Source: Brevibacillus borstelensis
Lineage (GTDB): Bacteria; Bacillota; Bacilli; Brevibacillales; Brevibacillaceae
DNA length: 63,765 nucleotides
Assembly (NCBI RefSeq): GCF_003710865.1
Contig: NZ_RHHO01000032.1
Span: 1 to 63,765 of the forward strand
Reading direction: 5' to 3'
The notes below the pieces were generated by a model. That model was given only the letters and a program-made list of their open reading frames with translations, ran no database searches and was not told the DNA's origin. This document shows positions 30,807 to 40,487 of the stretch, in pieces. The number at the start of each line of letters is the position of its first letter. The stretch's first letter is position 1. The position numbers and the translations under genes were made by a program.

Positions 30807-31925
30807 TTATCTGTTTGTTGTCGACCCGAGGAACCGGGATGGCAAAAAGGGTTGCAGCGCATCTTCGCGTCCGCTCTCCACATAATCCGCCATCACCTTT
30901 GCTGTGACCGGAGAAAGCAAAATGCCGTTCCGAAAGTGGCCGCCCGCAATGGAAACGCCCTGCCATCCCGGTACGGGTCCAAGCAGCGGCATGCTGTCTG
31001 CTGTAGCGGGACGCAAGCCTGCCCACGCCTGCTGGAAGGCTGCTGAATGCAGAGCGGGCACATACGGCATCACACCGTCCAATACTTTCGCAAGACCGCT
31101 CAGCGTGACATGCCGCTGAAAGCCCGCTTCATCCTCGGTCGCTCCAAGGACGATCTTCCCATCCAGCTTGGGCGTGATGTACCCGGATGTGCCGAAGATG
31201 ACGGTACGCAAAGGGATTCCGCTGGACGATACCGATGCCACCTGCCCGCGTACCGGTCTGACGGGCACAGCAAAATCGAGCCATTCGGCCATAATCCCGG
31301 CCCATGCGCCAGATGCGATCACGGTATGCCCGGCTCGCAGAGGCCCCGTGGTCGTTTCTACACCGACGATCCTGCCCCCTTCTTTTGCCATTCCGGTTAC
31401 AACAGAGCCGGAAAGAAGCGTCGCTCCCATTTTTTTGCAAGCGGCTACCAGAGCATTCAGCAGCATGCGGTTGTTGATGTGCCCTTCTTCAGGCGAGTAG
31501 ATCCCCGCGATCGCCTGCTCGGTCAAGAGCGGCTCGACTCTCCGCATCTCTTCCCCTGTCATCCACTCAACCGCATAGCCCGATGCCTTTTGCCACTTGT
31601 ATTTTTCCAGCAACGCGCCCGACTCCGGCTCGGTAAGAGCTACTGTCAGCAGTCCGGATTTGCACGCCTGCACGTCAATGCCTGTCCTCGCTTCCAGCTC
31701 CTCTGCCCATTTCGGATAGAGCTCCAGCGACTTCATGCCCAGCTCCAGCATCGGCCCTGGCTGCGAAAATTCCTTCAGCGGCGCCAGCATTCCCGCTGCT
31801 GCCGATGAAGCCTGGCCTCCCCATTCTCCTTGCTCCACTACAGTCACGGCCATTCCTCTACAGGACAATTCATAGGCGAGACTGAGTCCGATGATGCCTC
31901 CGCCAACAAGTAAACAGTCGGTCAT
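30807..31925 (-). CDS. thiO: Glycine oxidase ThiO
   Basis: A 372-residue FAD enzyme of the DAO family that makes dehydroglycine for the thiazole half of thiamine. The FAD fingerprint is LLVGGGIIGLSLAYELSCRG; other conserved parts are GGQASSAAAGMLAP and GHFRNGILLSPVTA near the C-terminus. ATG 31925 follows AAGGAGAGG. A TPP riboswitch with a terminator precedes it. It is not followed by thiS, thiG or thiF, so the gene stands apart from the rest of the pathway in this window. Confidence 0.93.
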   Translation of the reverse strand: MTDCLLVGGGIIGLSLAYELSCRGMAVTVVEQGEWGGQASSAAAGMLAPLKEFSQPGPMLELGMKSLELYPKWAEELEARTGIDVQACKSGLLTVALTEPESGALLEKYKWQKASGYAVEWMTGEEMRRVEPLLTEQAIAGIYSPEEGHINNRMLLNALVAACKKMGATLLSGSVVTGMAKEGGRIVGVETTTGPLRAGHTVIASGAWAGIMAEWLDFAVPVRPVRGQVASVSSSGIPLRTVIFGTSGYITPKLDGKIVLGATEDEAGFQRHVTLSGLAKVLDGVMPYVPALHSAAFQQAWAGLRPATADSMPLLGPVPGWQGVSIAGGHFRNGILLSPVTAKVMADYVESGREDALQPFLPSRFLGSTTNR

Positions 31926-31948
31926 GCTGCTTCCTCTCCTTATCAAAT

Positions 31949-31986
31949 GGAAAAGCCCACCCTCTCCGGCAGGAAAAGGTGGGCAC
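31949..31986 (-). terminator. Expression-platform terminator of the TPP riboswitch
   Basis: Minus strand GCCCACC / GGTGGGC with a 16-nt loop, followed by TTTTCC. It lies between the riboswitch aptamer and the thiO ribosome site, as in attenuation-type switches. Confidence 0.8.
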
Positions 31987-32032
31987 AACACGCATCCAAC
32001 GCATCAACGGGCGAAAAAATATCCGCCTGTAA

Positions 32033-32132
32033 CCACTTCCCTGCGCCAGCATGATCTGGATCAGGTGCAAAGGGTCGACGGTCATCGCTTCCGTCCTCTC
32101 AGCCCAGCAAGATGGACTCCCCCAGTTACTTT
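32033..32132 (-). promoter_or_regulatory. TPP riboswitch (THI element) of thiO
   Basis: The minus strand carries all landmarks of the thi box: GGGGGAGTCC, then GCTGGGCTGAGAGG, and then ACCCTTTGCACCTGATC leading to ATGCTGGCGCAGGGAA. Binding of thiamine pyrophosphate should favour the downstream terminator and shut off thiO. Confidence 0.95.
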
Positions 32133-32194
32133 TCATTCTATCAGTTGTCTTCTTCAGTATAGTCCTCTGGCCGCAAATCTGACAAGGGCTGAAC

Positions 32195-32440
32195 TTAATC
32201 TTCGTCCTTCACGTCGTAGCTCTCCGGGATCGGCTCATGCTTCTGTTCATCCTCAAACTCCCGGAGCTTTCGGATCTGTTCCAGATGATGCTGAAACTGC
32301 TCCTTGTTGATCAGATACTCTTCCCCGTTGTGAACGGCACGGATTCGCCCTTCGCGGATTTTTTCCAGAATGAACGTCTCCGGCAATTCCAGATACTCGG
32401 ATGTTTCGGCTACAGTCAGGTAGGTTTTAGTCGTCTCCAC
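32195..32440 (-). CDS. Small excisionase-like helix-turn-helix protein
   Basis: An 81-residue protein. Residues 6-50 form a MerR/excisionase-type winged helix ([26 protein letters not shown] ends with an inhibitor-like EEYLINK strand) and the tail is acidic. Its GTG start (32440) overlaps the end of pgi by 14 bp. Small DNA-binding proteins of this type occur outside phages in Bacilli; no integrase is nearby. Function unknown. Confidence 0.7.
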   Translation of the reverse strand: METTKTYLTVAETSEYLELPETFILEKIREGRIRAVHNGEEYLINKEQFQHHLEQIRKLREFEDEQKHEPIPESYDVKDED

Positions 32441-33788
32441 GAATTCTCGCTTCCAATTCTTCTTTCATTTTTTCAAAGCCGGGCCGCCCGAGCAATGCAA
32501 ACATGTTGGCTTTGTAGGCCTCTACCCCGGGCTGGTCAAACGGATTGACCCCCAAGAGGTAGCCGCTGATCGCACAGGCTTTTTCAAAAAAATACACCAG
32601 CTCACCAAAATGATACGCTGTCAGCCGGGGAATTTCCACTACGAGATTCGGAACACCCCCATCTACGTGGGCCAGCATCGCTCCCTGCAGCACCTTTTGG
32701 CGGACGAAATCCATCCCTTTTCCAGAGAGATACTGCAAGCCGTCCAGATTGGCCGGGTCGTCTCCGATGGTGACGTCAACGTCAGATTTATGCACGGTCA
32801 AGACGGTTTCAAACAAGTGCCGTGTTCCGCTTTGCAGATATTGGCCGATGGAGTGGAGATCGGTTGAATACTCTGCGGATACAGGAAAAATCCCCTTGTT
32901 GTCCTTCCCTTCCGACTCGGCAAAGAGCTGCTTCCACCATTCCGCGAAAAAACGGAACCGGGGTTCGTAGCCGACCAGCACTTCAATCAGCTTGCCCCTT
33001 CGATACAGAATATTGCGGACAGCGGCATATTGGTAGCAAGGATTGTCTGCCAGCACCGGCGACAAAAACCGCTCTCTGGCATCTGCCGCTCCTTGCATCA
33101 GCTCATCCATATCGATTCCGCCGACAGCGATCGGCAAAAGACCGACGGGAGTAAGAATCGAAAAGCGTCCGCCCACATCCTCGGGAATGACAAAGGTCTC
33201 ATACCCCTCGCTCTCGGCAAGCTGGCGGAGCGCTCCCTTCGCTCTGTCTGTCGTAGCGTAAATCCGGCTGCGGGCTTTTGGTCGTCCGTACTTTTTCTCC
33301 ATCCAGCTCCGAAACAGGCGAAAAGCGATAGCCGGTTCCATTGTCGTTCCCGATTTGGAAATGACATTCAAAGAGACTTCTTTTCCCTCCAGCAGCTCCA
33401 GAAGATGAGCGAGGTAGACCGGACTGATGTTGTTGCCGACAAAATAAATCTCCGGTACCCGTCGTTTGCCCGCAGGCAGAAGATTGGTGAAGTGATGCCC
33501 GAGCATCTCCAGCGCTGCCTTGGCTCCAAGATACGACCCGCCAATGCCGATGACCAAGAGCACATCCGAATTCTCCTGGATTCTCGTCGCTGCCTGGACG
33601 ATACGTTCCCGTTCACTTTTCTCGCATTTGATCGGCAAGTCCAGCCAGCCGCGAAGCTCGCTCCCTGCTCCCGTCCCCTGATGGAGCTGTATGTGCGAGC
33701 GCAATACTTCAGGAGCTAGCTGGTCTAAATCTGTCTGCTCGAAAAATTTGCACGCATGGGAGTAGTCAAAACGAAGCGTCTGGTTCAT
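32427..33788 (-). CDS. pgi: Glucose-6-phosphate isomerase
   Basis: A 453-residue glycolytic isomerase of the bacterial short type. Conserved parts are [14 protein letters not shown] and [15 protein letters not shown] (sugar-phosphate binding). The catalytic-Glu region is [12 protein letters not shown], and the C-terminal [12 protein letters not shown] carries the catalytic Lys. ATG 33788 follows GGGAGGGAG. The stop is overlapped by the small HTH gene. Confidence 0.95.
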   Translation of the reverse strand: MNQTLRFDYSHACKFFEQTDLDQLAPEVLRSHIQLHQGTGAGSELRGWLDLPIKCEKSERERIVQAATRIQENSDVLLVIGIGGSYLGAKAALEMLGHHFTNLLPAGKRRVPEIYFVGNNISPVYLAHLLELLEGKEVSLNVISKSGTTMEPAIAFRLFRSWMEKKYGRPKARSRIYATTDRAKGALRQLAESEGYETFVIPEDVGGRFSILTPVGLLPIAVGGIDMDELMQGAADARERFLSPVLADNPCYQYAAVRNILYRRGKLIEVLVGYEPRFRFFAEWWKQLFAESEGKDNKGIFPVSAEYSTDLHSIGQYLQSGTRHLFETVLTVHKSDVDVTIGDDPANLDGLQYLSGKGMDFVRQKVLQGAMLAHVDGGVPNLVVEIPRLTAYHFGELVYFFEKACAISGYLLGVNPFDQPGVEAYKANMFALLGRPGFEKMKEELEARIRGDD

Positions 33789-34020
33789 AGCTCCCTCCCT
33801 TGGAAATCCTGCTATGCTCCCTACATCTTATCGCTTCGGCCGGGCAAGGGTTCGACAAAGACAGCGCCCCATTTTTCCTTCACTTCTCCCTGCTCCCATG
33901 GTTTTGTGAAATTGTGAACATTCCATGAACAAAAAGGTTACCTTGTTACTTTTTTACTTGCCCCCCGTAAAACAGTTTCGTAAAGAAGGTATACATTATT
34001 TGGCAAGGGGATTAGAAGAC

Positions 34021-35286
34021 ATGAAAAAACGATGGTGGATGATCGGGTCCGTCGCCGCCGTACTGGTGATCGGAACCGTTAGCGTAAATCTTTTGAGTCC
34101 CGGTCAGGCGATGGGCATGCCTGTCCAGATCGGGACAGTAGCCACATCTGCGCTGGAAAGCCGCATCCTGACCTCCGGCAGTGTAGTCGTGGAGGATAAA
34201 TACAGGGTGTACGCAAATGTGAACGGGACGCTGCGTGAATTCTCCGTCAAAGAAGGCGATCTCGTTAAAAAAGGGCAGGTTATCGGGAAGATTGACACCT
34301 CTGACGTAGAGAGCCGACTCCTGGAGCTGGACGCACAGATTGAACTGGCACGAGCGAATCTGTCCAAAGCGCAAGCAGGAAATGAACCGGAAGAGCTGGC
34401 ACAGGAAAAAGAACGGGTCGCCCAAGCCCAGCGCGAGCACGATGCCGCTCAAAAGGAATACGATCGGCTGCAGCAGCTGTTCGCATCCGGGGCCACTACG
34501 CAGCAAGAGGTGGACAAGGCAAAAAGCCAGCTCGATTCTACGCTCTCGTCACTGAACGTCTCCAAGCAGCAGCTGGCATTGAAGCAAAAGGGACCGCGCA
34601 AAGAGGAGCTCGCTTCTCTGCAAGCGCAAATCAACAAGCTTCAGGTGGAGAAGGCGCAACTGGAGAAGGAGCGCACCCAAAGCGTGTTGGTCGCTCCCGA
34701 AAACGGCACCGTCATCAGCCTGGCTGCAGACAACGGCCAGTACGTAAACAAAGGAACGGAGATCTTTACACTCGCGAACCTGAACAACCTGCTCATCCAG
34801 GCCGATATCAGCGAGTCCGACGTAAGCAAAATAAAGCTCGGTCAATCGGCAGTCATCGAGGGCAGCTCTCTTGGAAAGCAGAAGCTGAATGCCAAAGTGG
34901 TGCGAATCTCCCCGATTGCCGTAACCACGCAAAACAGCTCCGGGCAAGGTGAAAAAACACGCGTCAAAGTCACTCTCCAGCCTGATGGCGACGTCTCGGC
35001 TCTCAAGCCCGGGTTTCACGTCGACATCAATATCCTGACGGAGAAAATCGACAATGCCATGCAGGTGCCGATCGAAGCGATTCAACAGGAGGCGGACGGC
35101 AGCACATTTGTTTGGGTAGCCGACAATGGCACGGCCAAGAAGGTAAACGTTGAGGTCGGCATGGAAAATGAGCTTTCCTCCCAGATCAAGTCGGGACTAA
35201 CCGGCAATGAGCAAATCATCCTGAGTCCTCTGGATGCGATCCAGGAGAATGCGCCGGTCACCCCGTCCCCCATGGCAGGAATGTAA
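34021..35286 (+). CDS. HlyD/MacA-type periplasmic-adaptor-like subunit of an ABC exporter
   Basis: A 421-residue membrane-anchored adaptor. An N-terminal helix (about residues 8-25) is followed by a split lipoyl domain (VYANVNGTLREFSVKEGDLVKKGQ and, later, VLVAPENGTVISLAADNG). Between the halves is a long coiled-coil hairpin (about 100-210), and beta-barrel parts follow. ATG 34021 follows AAGGGGAT. In a monoderm bacterium such proteins work with MacB-type permeases to expel antibiotics or peptides. First gene of a three-gene operon. Confidence 0.88.
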   Translation: MKKRWWMIGSVAAVLVIGTVSVNLLSPGQAMGMPVQIGTVATSALESRILTSGSVVVEDKYRVYANVNGTLREFSVKEGDLVKKGQVIGKIDTSDVESRLLELDAQIELARANLSKAQAGNEPEELAQEKERVAQAQREHDAAQKEYDRLQQLFASGATTQQEVDKAKSQLDSTLSSLNVSKQQLALKQKGPRKEELASLQAQINKLQVEKAQLEKERTQSVLVAPENGTVISLAADNGQYVNKGTEIFTLANLNNLLIQADISESDVSKIKLGQSAVIEGSSLGKQKLNAKVVRISPIAVTTQNSSGQGEKTRVKVTLQPDGDVSALKPGFHVDINILTEKIDNAMQVPIEAIQQEADGSTFVWVADNGTAKKVNVEVGMENELSSQIKSGLTGNEQIILSPLDAIQENAPVTPSPMAGM

Positions 35287-35313
35287 CTACTTTGCAAAAA
35301 AGGAGGTCGGCCC

Positions 35314-36033
35314 ATGCTTTACGTGGAAGGCCTGACGAAAACATATAGGACGGGCGATTCGGAACTGCCCATATTGCGAGGGGTAAACCTCTCCGTGGAA
35401 AAAGGGGAATTTGTCGCCATCATGGGACCGTCCGGCTCCGGAAAATCAACCTTCATGAACATGCTCGGATGTCTCGACCGGCCGGATTCAGGAACCTACG
35501 TGCTGGACGGCATCGAGGTCAGCAAGCAGAACGACCAGCAGCTTGCTCTCGTCCGCAACCAGAAAATCGGCTTTGTGTTTCAATCGTTCAATCTGCTGCC
35601 TCGCTCCACTTCCTTGCATAATGTCGAACTGCCGATGATGTACGCGGGCATCAGCCGCTCCGAACGAAGAAAGCGGGCGATGGAAGCATTGAAGCGAGTC
35701 GGGTTGGGCGAGCGGATGAACCACAGGCCGACACAGCTCTCCGGCGGACAGAAGCAGCGGGTGGCAATTGCCCGTGCACTCGTAAACCGGCCAGCCATTT
35801 TGCTTGCAGACGAACCTACGGGAAATCTGGACAGCCGCTCCGGTACGGAGATCATGGCCATGTTTCAGGAGCTGCATGAGCAGGGTGTAACGATCATTCT
35901 CGTTACGCACGAGCTGGATATCGCCCAGCATGCAGAGCGCATCGTCACCTTCAAGGACGGTGTCATTATGAAGGACGAGCGCGTGGAAGAGCGCCTGACC
36001 GCCGTCCCGTCCGATGAGGTGATTCTGACATGA
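35314..36033 (+). CDS. ABC transporter ATP-binding protein (MacB/LolD type)
   Basis: A 239-residue ATPase: Walker [11 protein letters not shown]-loop [10 protein letters not shown], signature LSGGQKQR, Walker [13 protein letters not shown] and H-loop VTHE. ATG 35314 has AAAAGGAGG upstream. Its stop overlaps the permease start by four bases (ATGA). Confidence 0.94.
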   Translation: MLYVEGLTKTYRTGDSELPILRGVNLSVEKGEFVAIMGPSGSGKSTFMNMLGCLDRPDSGTYVLDGIEVSKQNDQQLALVRNQKIGFVFQSFNLLPRSTSLHNVELPMMYAGISRSERRKRAMEALKRVGLGERMNHRPTQLSGGQKQRVAIARALVNRPAILLADEPTGNLDSRSGTEIMAMFQELHEQGVTIILVTHELDIAQHAERIVTFKDGVIMKDERVEERLTAVPSDEVILT

Positions 36034-37217
36034 ATTTTTGGGAAGCACTGCGCACCGCCATCGATGGCATCTGGGCCAACAAAATGCGCTCCGGACTGAC
36101 CATGCTCGGCATCATTATCGGGATCACATCCGTCATCGCCGTCAACACGCTTGGCGAAGGCGGACAGAGGGCCATCACCAGCGAAATGGAGAAATTCGGG
36201 CAAAACAGCTTTAATATCTATACCGATTATGAGAGCAAGGAAGAGCACTCCAATGACGACCTGACGGTGGAAGACGCCGAAACCTTGAGCCGTATCAGTC
36301 CCTACATCGAGCGGCTCGTCCCGTACAATCAATCCAACTCGATCGTGAAGGGTCCGAAAAAGGAAGAGCGGGTGAATGTTTATTCGACAACCGCTCACTA
36401 CCTGGAGATTCAACCAACGGTAAAAATAAGCAAGGGACGCTTCTTCAGTGAAGCTGACGACAAGGAGCTGCGAGCCGTCATCGTGCTTGAGGATGAATTG
36501 GCAAAGAAGCTGTTCGGACAAATGAACCCGCTCGGCCAGCGGGTACGGATGGGAGACAACTCGCTTGTCGTAATCGGCACCTACAAGGAAGAAAAGTTCC
36601 GCTTTGACATGAGTCAAACGTACGGCGCCTATATCCCGATCCGCTACGACCTGAGTTTTCAAGAGGAGCCTTTTGTCAGCACGCTGATCGGAAAGGCAAA
36701 AGACAAGGAGTCGGTCGAAGCCGCGATGAAGCAGGCTACCCAATATTTGTCCCGCAAGCATCAAAAGGAGAATCATTACCGCTCCTTTAGCATGCAGGAG
36801 CAGGTCAATCAGTTCAATCAACTGACCGGAACGCTGACGATTATTTTCAGCGTCATCGCCGGCATTTCCCTGGTCGTAGGGGGAGTCGGCGTCATGAACA
36901 TCATGCTCGTCTCCGTTACAGAACGAACGCGGGAAATCGGCATTCGCAAAGCACTGGGGGCCCGCCGCCGGGATATCCTGATGCAGTTTTTGATCGAATC
37001 GCTGATCGTCTGTCTGATCGGCGGCCTGATCGGGGTACTGCTCGGGCTCGGAGCCGCAGCGCTGGTTTCTTACTTCGCCCAGCTCCCGCCGCTGTTGTCC
37101 TGGAACAGCATCTTCATCGCATTTGGCTTTTCCAGCGCCATCGGGATCTTTTTCGGATTGTACCCCGCAAACAAAGCGGCCAAGCTTGATCCGATCGAGG
37201 CGCTGCGCTACGAGTAA
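36030..37217 (+). CDS. ABC transporter permease (MacB family)
   Basis: A 395-residue permease with the MacB plan: one N-terminal helix, a large extracellular domain (about 50-265) and three C-terminal helices. It contains the conserved [20 protein letters not shown] coupling loop. It overlaps the ATPase gene by four bases. Together with the adaptor it forms a MacAB-like efflux unit; no two-component system is adjacent. Confidence 0.92.
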   Translation: MNFWEALRTAIDGIWANKMRSGLTMLGIIIGITSVIAVNTLGEGGQRAITSEMEKFGQNSFNIYTDYESKEEHSNDDLTVEDAETLSRISPYIERLVPYNQSNSIVKGPKKEERVNVYSTTAHYLEIQPTVKISKGRFFSEADDKELRAVIVLEDELAKKLFGQMNPLGQRVRMGDNSLVVIGTYKEEKFRFDMSQTYGAYIPIRYDLSFQEEPFVSTLIGKAKDKESVEAAMKQATQYLSRKHQKENHYRSFSMQEQVNQFNQLTGTLTIIFSVIAGISLVVGGVGVMNIMLVSVTERTREIGIRKALGARRRDILMQFLIESLIVCLIGGLIGVLLGLGAAALVSYFAQLPPLLSWNSIFIAFGFSSAIGIFFGLYPANKAAKLDPIEALRYE

Positions 37218-37239
37218 ACTTTAACTTTACTTGCAAACA

Positions 37240-37288
37240 TGAAAAGCAGCTGATCAATCACCTCACGATTGAGCAGCTGCTTTTTTAC
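37240..37288 (+). terminator. Terminator of the ABC exporter operon
   Basis: AAAAGCAGCTG and CAGCTGCTTTTTT arms around a loop of about 22 nt. Confidence 0.85.
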
Positions 37289-37349
37289 GTCTGCCAACCT
37301 GTATCATCGTTCAACCGGCACAAAGACTGGATCGGCCATCAAAGCTTTC

Positions 37350-37535
37350 TCATAACAAGGTCGGGGTATCCGCCACGAGCTTCAGGACAAAGAACAGCGT
37401 AATGCCGAAGCTGGCTACCGCCCACCACAACACTTTTCCACCGGGTCTGCCCGCTTTGTAGATGCGAAGCAACCGCCAGGTACCCACCGTCACACAGATG
37501 ACACTGACAAAGAGCAGGATGGTCCCCACGGTCAT
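37350..37535 (-). CDS. Small two-helix membrane protein
   Basis: A 61-residue protein with two hydrophobic helices joined by a basic loop (RIYKAGRPGGK). ATG 37535 is preceded by two purine-rich runs (AAGGGG, GGGGGA). I do not recognise the family. Co-oriented with the genes at 37590-38011. Confidence 0.6.
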   Translation of the reverse strand: MTVGTILLFVSVICVTVGTWRLLRIYKAGRPGGKVLWWAVASFGITLFFVLKLVADTPTLL

Positions 37536-37589
37536 TCCCCCTTTCCCCTTCTACTAGCTATATGGGAAAAGAGGAGTAAAAATCCCTGT

Positions 37590-37736
37590 TTATGTTTTCT
37601 TCTTCCCCAGACGGGAGAGGATTGCTCTGCCCCGCTCCTTGACGGCATCGTCCTTGACGTGAAGCTCCCGGCGCTTCAGCATGCCGTTTTTTGACGTGTC
37701 GGGCCGGCCTTCACGCTGATTTTTTTCCTCGGTCAT
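37590..37736 (-). CDS. 48-residue basic protein coupled to the YqkE-like gene
   Basis: A short ORF (MTEEKNQREGRPD ... ILSRLGKKKT), highly charged and rich in Lys and Arg. Its ATG overlaps the stop of the upstream gene as TGATG, the usual geometry of translational coupling, which is the main reason to call it real. No family recognised. Confidence 0.55.
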   Translation of the reverse strand: MTEEKNQREGRPDTSKNGMLKRRELHVKDDAVKERGRAILSRLGKKKT

Positions 37737-38011
37737 CAGCTGTACTTGCCTCCGCCTTTTTTCTCATACTCTTCCAGGAGCTCGCCAAAGCTTTTGTTTC
37801 GCTCCCGCTCCTCTTGCTCACGCCGCTTCCGTTCGGCGGCTGCCTGCTCCGCTTTTTCCAGTTCTTCCTTCATCTGGCGCTCCAGCTGCTTCAATTTTCC
37901 AAGCGCGTCGTCACTCAACATTTCCTTTACGTTCACACCGTTTTTTTCAGGGGTTTCCGCCTTGGCGAATTTCGGCGCCTGGCGTTCTTGCTTGCGCTGT
38001 TTCTTTGCCAT
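37736..38011 (-). CDS. YqkE-like protein (DUF3886)
   Basis: A 91-residue, highly charged protein: a Lys/Gln-rich start (MAKKQRKQERQAPKF), then LSDDALGKLKQLERQMKEEL entering a long helix of EKAEQAAAERKRREQEER type, then NKSFGELLEEYEKKGGGKY. The NKSFxELLxE tail is the DUF3886 hallmark. A single long coiled-coil helix is likely. ATG 38011 lies after GAAAGGAG. Function unknown. Confidence 0.75.
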   Translation of the reverse strand: MAKKQRKQERQAPKFAKAETPEKNGVNVKEMLSDDALGKLKQLERQMKEELEKAEQAAAERKRREQEERERNKSFGELLEEYEKKGGGKYS

Positions 38012-38097
38012 ACATACGTGCTCCTTTCACAATGCTATGATCGAATCTGCCCGATTGGGCCATACTAAGCCCATGTGACAATAGAGGAGGGCATACA

Positions 38098-38229
38098 ATG
38101 GTACGAAACAAAGCTAAGGATTTCGGGAAAACTGCCGAGATTCGCGGTCCCAAAGCCCAGTCGGAGGCCGTTCGTTCTGATGGCTCCATCAATAGTGAAC
38201 CACAAGAGAGACTAAAAGAAAACCGGTAA
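38098..38229 (+). CDS. sspK: Small acid-soluble spore protein K-like (SspK)
   Basis: A 43-residue protein opening MVRNKAKDF and ending SINSEPQERLKENR. This matches the SspK pattern of a VRNKxxxF start and an N-[ST]-x-PQER-[LM] tail. Minor SASPs are made in the forespore. ATG 38098 follows GAGGAGG. A CATACTA element lies about 35 nt upstream and fits a sigma-G -10, though the matching -35 is imperfect. A DUF3905 gene follows 22 bp later. Confidence 0.8.
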   Translation: MVRNKAKDFGKTAEIRGPKAQSEAVRSDGSINSEPQERLKENR

Positions 38230-38251
38230 CTCCACCAAGGAGGGCACCTGC

Positions 38252-38599
38252 ATGGCTGATCATACTTCCAAAGAGGTAAAAGACGTGTCCCTTGACGGCA
38301 CGCTCCCCCATCAAATCAGCTCCCCCGACTACAAGGACTCTTCCCGCACCATGCAAAAGCCATTTGTAAACGAGCACGGTGTGGTCATCGGGGACAGCTA
38401 CTACAACTCCGAGGATTCTCCGCTCAACCAGTGGAGCACAGACACGGACCCATCCGTCATGGCTGGGGACGGCTGGGTCCATCCGACCAACGACATCGGG
38501 TGGAACACGACGGAGAACAGGGAGCTGCTTGAGGACGTTCCGCCCAATAGGGCCCGATTCATGCACCCGACACTGGATGTAAGCAAAGGAAAAGATTAG
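38252..38599 (+). CDS. DUF3905 protein
   Basis: A 115-residue hydrophilic protein with the family core DGWVHPTNDIGWNTTENREL. DUF3905 proteins are found in spore-forming Bacilli and are of unknown function; placement right behind a SASP gene suggests forespore expression. ATG 38252 follows AAGGAGGG. Confidence 0.8.
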   Translation: MADHTSKEVKDVSLDGTLPHQISSPDYKDSSRTMQKPFVNEHGVVIGDSYYNSEDSPLNQWSTDTDPSVMAGDGWVHPTNDIGWNTTENRELLEDVPPNRARFMHPTLDVSKGKD

Positions 38600-38633
38600 G
38601 AATTCGTTTGAAGCTGTCCAAACGTGGACCAAA

Positions 38634-38666
38634 GAAAACGCCGCCACCACCAGCGGCGTTTTTCCC
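38634..38666 (+). terminator. Terminator of the sspK-DUF3905 unit
   Basis: AAAACGCCG / CGGCGTTTTT stem with a 10-nt loop. Confidence 0.8.
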
Positions 38667-38748
38667 TTTTTCCAGGCGGAAATTGGCGGAACCGCGTTTT
38701 CTAATGGTAAACTAGACGGATAGACAGATGTTTGAGAGGAGTCGCGTC

Positions 38749-39051
38749 ATGAGTATTCACCTGCAAATTCAACCGGCATTCGCCCTCGCCTATCAGCAAT
38801 ACGCCGACTTTCGTCCCGGAGACACGCTTCGGCTGTACGTACGCACCGGAGGCCCGGGAACAGGAGGCCTGTTTTTCGCGATTGAAAAGGACGAGGTCGA
38901 GCCAGGCGACGCTGTTTTCGAAGTAGAAGGGATGCGGTTCGTCATTCGCCCGAACGATTTTTGGTATTTTGACGGCGGCGAGCTGCGCTACGACAGAAGA
39001 TACGGGGAGTACGGCTTCTCCTTTGTCAACCCTCGTCTGCTGGACGAATAG
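38749..39051 (+). CDS. HesB/YneR-like iron-sulfur biogenesis-fold protein lacking cysteines
   Basis: A 100-residue protein resembling the YneR branch of the HesB/IscA fold: LQIQPAFALAYQQYADFRPGDTLRL then VRPNDFWYFDGGELRYDRR-type end. It has no cysteine at all, so it cannot bind an Fe-S cluster the way IscA does. ATG 38749 follows GAGAGGAG. Confidence 0.75.
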   Translation: MSIHLQIQPAFALAYQQYADFRPGDTLRLYVRTGGPGTGGLFFAIEKDEVEPGDAVFEVEGMRFVIRPNDFWYFDGGELRYDRRYGEYGFSFVNPRLLDE

Positions 39052-39170
39052 GAAACTTTCCGCTGCTCTGTACGTATGAAAAGGATGATCGGCACTTTGC
39101 TTATCCTCCTTTTTGCACATGCACGTTTTTCCCGGAGGGCAGCTTTGAAAACCGTACAGGAGGAAATGGC

Positions 39171-40289
39171 ATGAATAAAACCAGGTCGGCGCTGCTGGCC
39201 ATCGGCGCTTTTCTCTTGACCAACCTCAAGTGGGTATTGGGTTTGTTGAAATTCTCCAAATTTGGAACCACGCTTTTGTCGATGGCTCTCAGCCTCGGCG
39301 CTTATGCGATGTTTTACGGCTGGAAGTTTGCCGCTGCGCTGGTCTACCTCATCTTTGTCCATGAGATGGGCCATGTGATTGCCGCGAGACAAAAAGGAAT
39401 TGCTACCTCACCGGCCGTCTTTATTCCGTTTGCCGGTGCCTTTATTGCGATGAAGGATCATCCGCGGGACGCGAGCACCGAAGCGTATCTGGCCTACGGC
39501 GGGCCGTTGGCAGGCATGCTAGCCTTTCTTCCCGCTCTGCCGCTGTACTGGTGGACACAGGATCCGTTTTGGGCATTGGTGATTTATTTGGGGGCGCTGT
39601 TGAACCTGTTCAACCTGCTTCCGGTCTCCCCGCTGGACGGCGGACGCATCGTCTCCGTCTTGTCGACAAAAATCTGGCTGATCGGACTGATCGGACTGGG
39701 AGCCATGCTGTTTGCAAGACCGGGACCGATCATGGTCTTTATCTTTATCCTCGGCCTGGTTACCTGGTGGAACCGCGCCCGGGAAGGGTATAAAAAACAG
39801 GTGCTGGCATACGAAAAAGAGAAGCTCCACACCCTGCTGGAGACGATGGCCGGCTGGCCGCAGCTTGAATCGACATGGGAAACGCGGGAAAGCCTGAACG
39901 CCAAACATCTGGAGGCTGCTAAAAAGAAAGCACCGGAAGGCTTTGCCATTCCCTTTTTGCAGGACGAAAAACGGTTTGCCAAGGATCGGGTACGCCTGGA
40001 CAAATTGTTCGCGGAACAAACCTGGGAGCTGTTCCGCAAATGGGAACGGGAACCGATGGAATTCTACGACTACGAACGGACGCAGCCTGTTCCCTCCCGC
40101 CTGCTGACCGAGGCCGAAAAACAGGCCCGGGAACGGATTGCCCAGATCGATGAGCTCCTGCACCGTCTGACGACCTATTACGAGGCGCCCGCTTCTACCA
40201 AGTGGAAGGTACTGGCCGCCTATCTCGGATTGGCAGCCGTTCTGTCGGTCTTTTTCGTTTACGCGCAGCAGCTGCTTCAAATTCGATGA
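39171..40289 (+). CDS. M50-family (site-2) membrane metalloprotease
   Basis: A 372-residue intramembrane protease. The zinc motif is HEMGH (His64, Glu65, His68) and the third ligand lies in NLLPVSPLDGGR (Asp156). Helices occupy residues 5-220. A long cytoplasmic charged region (about 205-345) and a final helix near the C-terminus are unusual for small M50 proteases. ATG 39171 follows AGGAGGAAA. Possible substrates are membrane anti-sigma factors or signal-peptide remnants; none is nearby. Confidence 0.9.
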   Translation: MNKTRSALLAIGAFLLTNLKWVLGLLKFSKFGTTLLSMALSLGAYAMFYGWKFAAALVYLIFVHEMGHVIAARQKGIATSPAVFIPFAGAFIAMKDHPRDASTEAYLAYGGPLAGMLAFLPALPLYWWTQDPFWALVIYLGALLNLFNLLPVSPLDGGRIVSVLSTKIWLIGLIGLGAMLFARPGPIMVFIFILGLVTWWNRAREGYKKQVLAYEKEKLHTLLETMAGWPQLESTWETRESLNAKHLEAAKKKAPEGFAIPFLQDEKRFAKDRVRLDKLFAEQTWELFRKWEREPMEFYDYERTQPVPSRLLTEAEKQARERIAQIDELLHRLTTYYEAPASTKWKVLAAYLGLAAVLSVFFVYAQQLLQIR

Positions 40290-40414
40290 GGCTAAAGAAC
40301 TCTGTTTTGACCTCTCTGGCCACCCCAGCGCTCAAAAACGTGTGAGCCGGACACCCTACTGCCGTTTTTCGGTCGGAATGGGGGTGAATTGCTCACAATG
40401 GACGGAAATCGCCT

Positions 40415-40443
40415 TTGAGCAAAAAGGGAAAAGGCTGTACCAT
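40415..40443 (+). promoter_or_regulatory. Sigma-A promoter of the CNNM-type gene
   Basis: TTGAGC, 17-nt spacer, TACCAT. It lies about 45 nt upstream of the start codon. Confidence 0.6.
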
Positions 40444-40487
40444 AGTAGTATACATTCAAAATAATTCCAGAGAGGATGACTTCTTGC

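Noticed and set aside
32195..32440. Prophage or integrated element marked by the excisionase-like gene
   Set aside because: No integrase, attachment repeat or phage gene is found, and the gene overlaps the end of pgi as a normal chromosomal neighbour.
35865..36821. 318-codon minus-strand frame across the MacB-type operon
   Set aside because: Antisense to the ABC ATPase and permease; no motif and no ribosome site.
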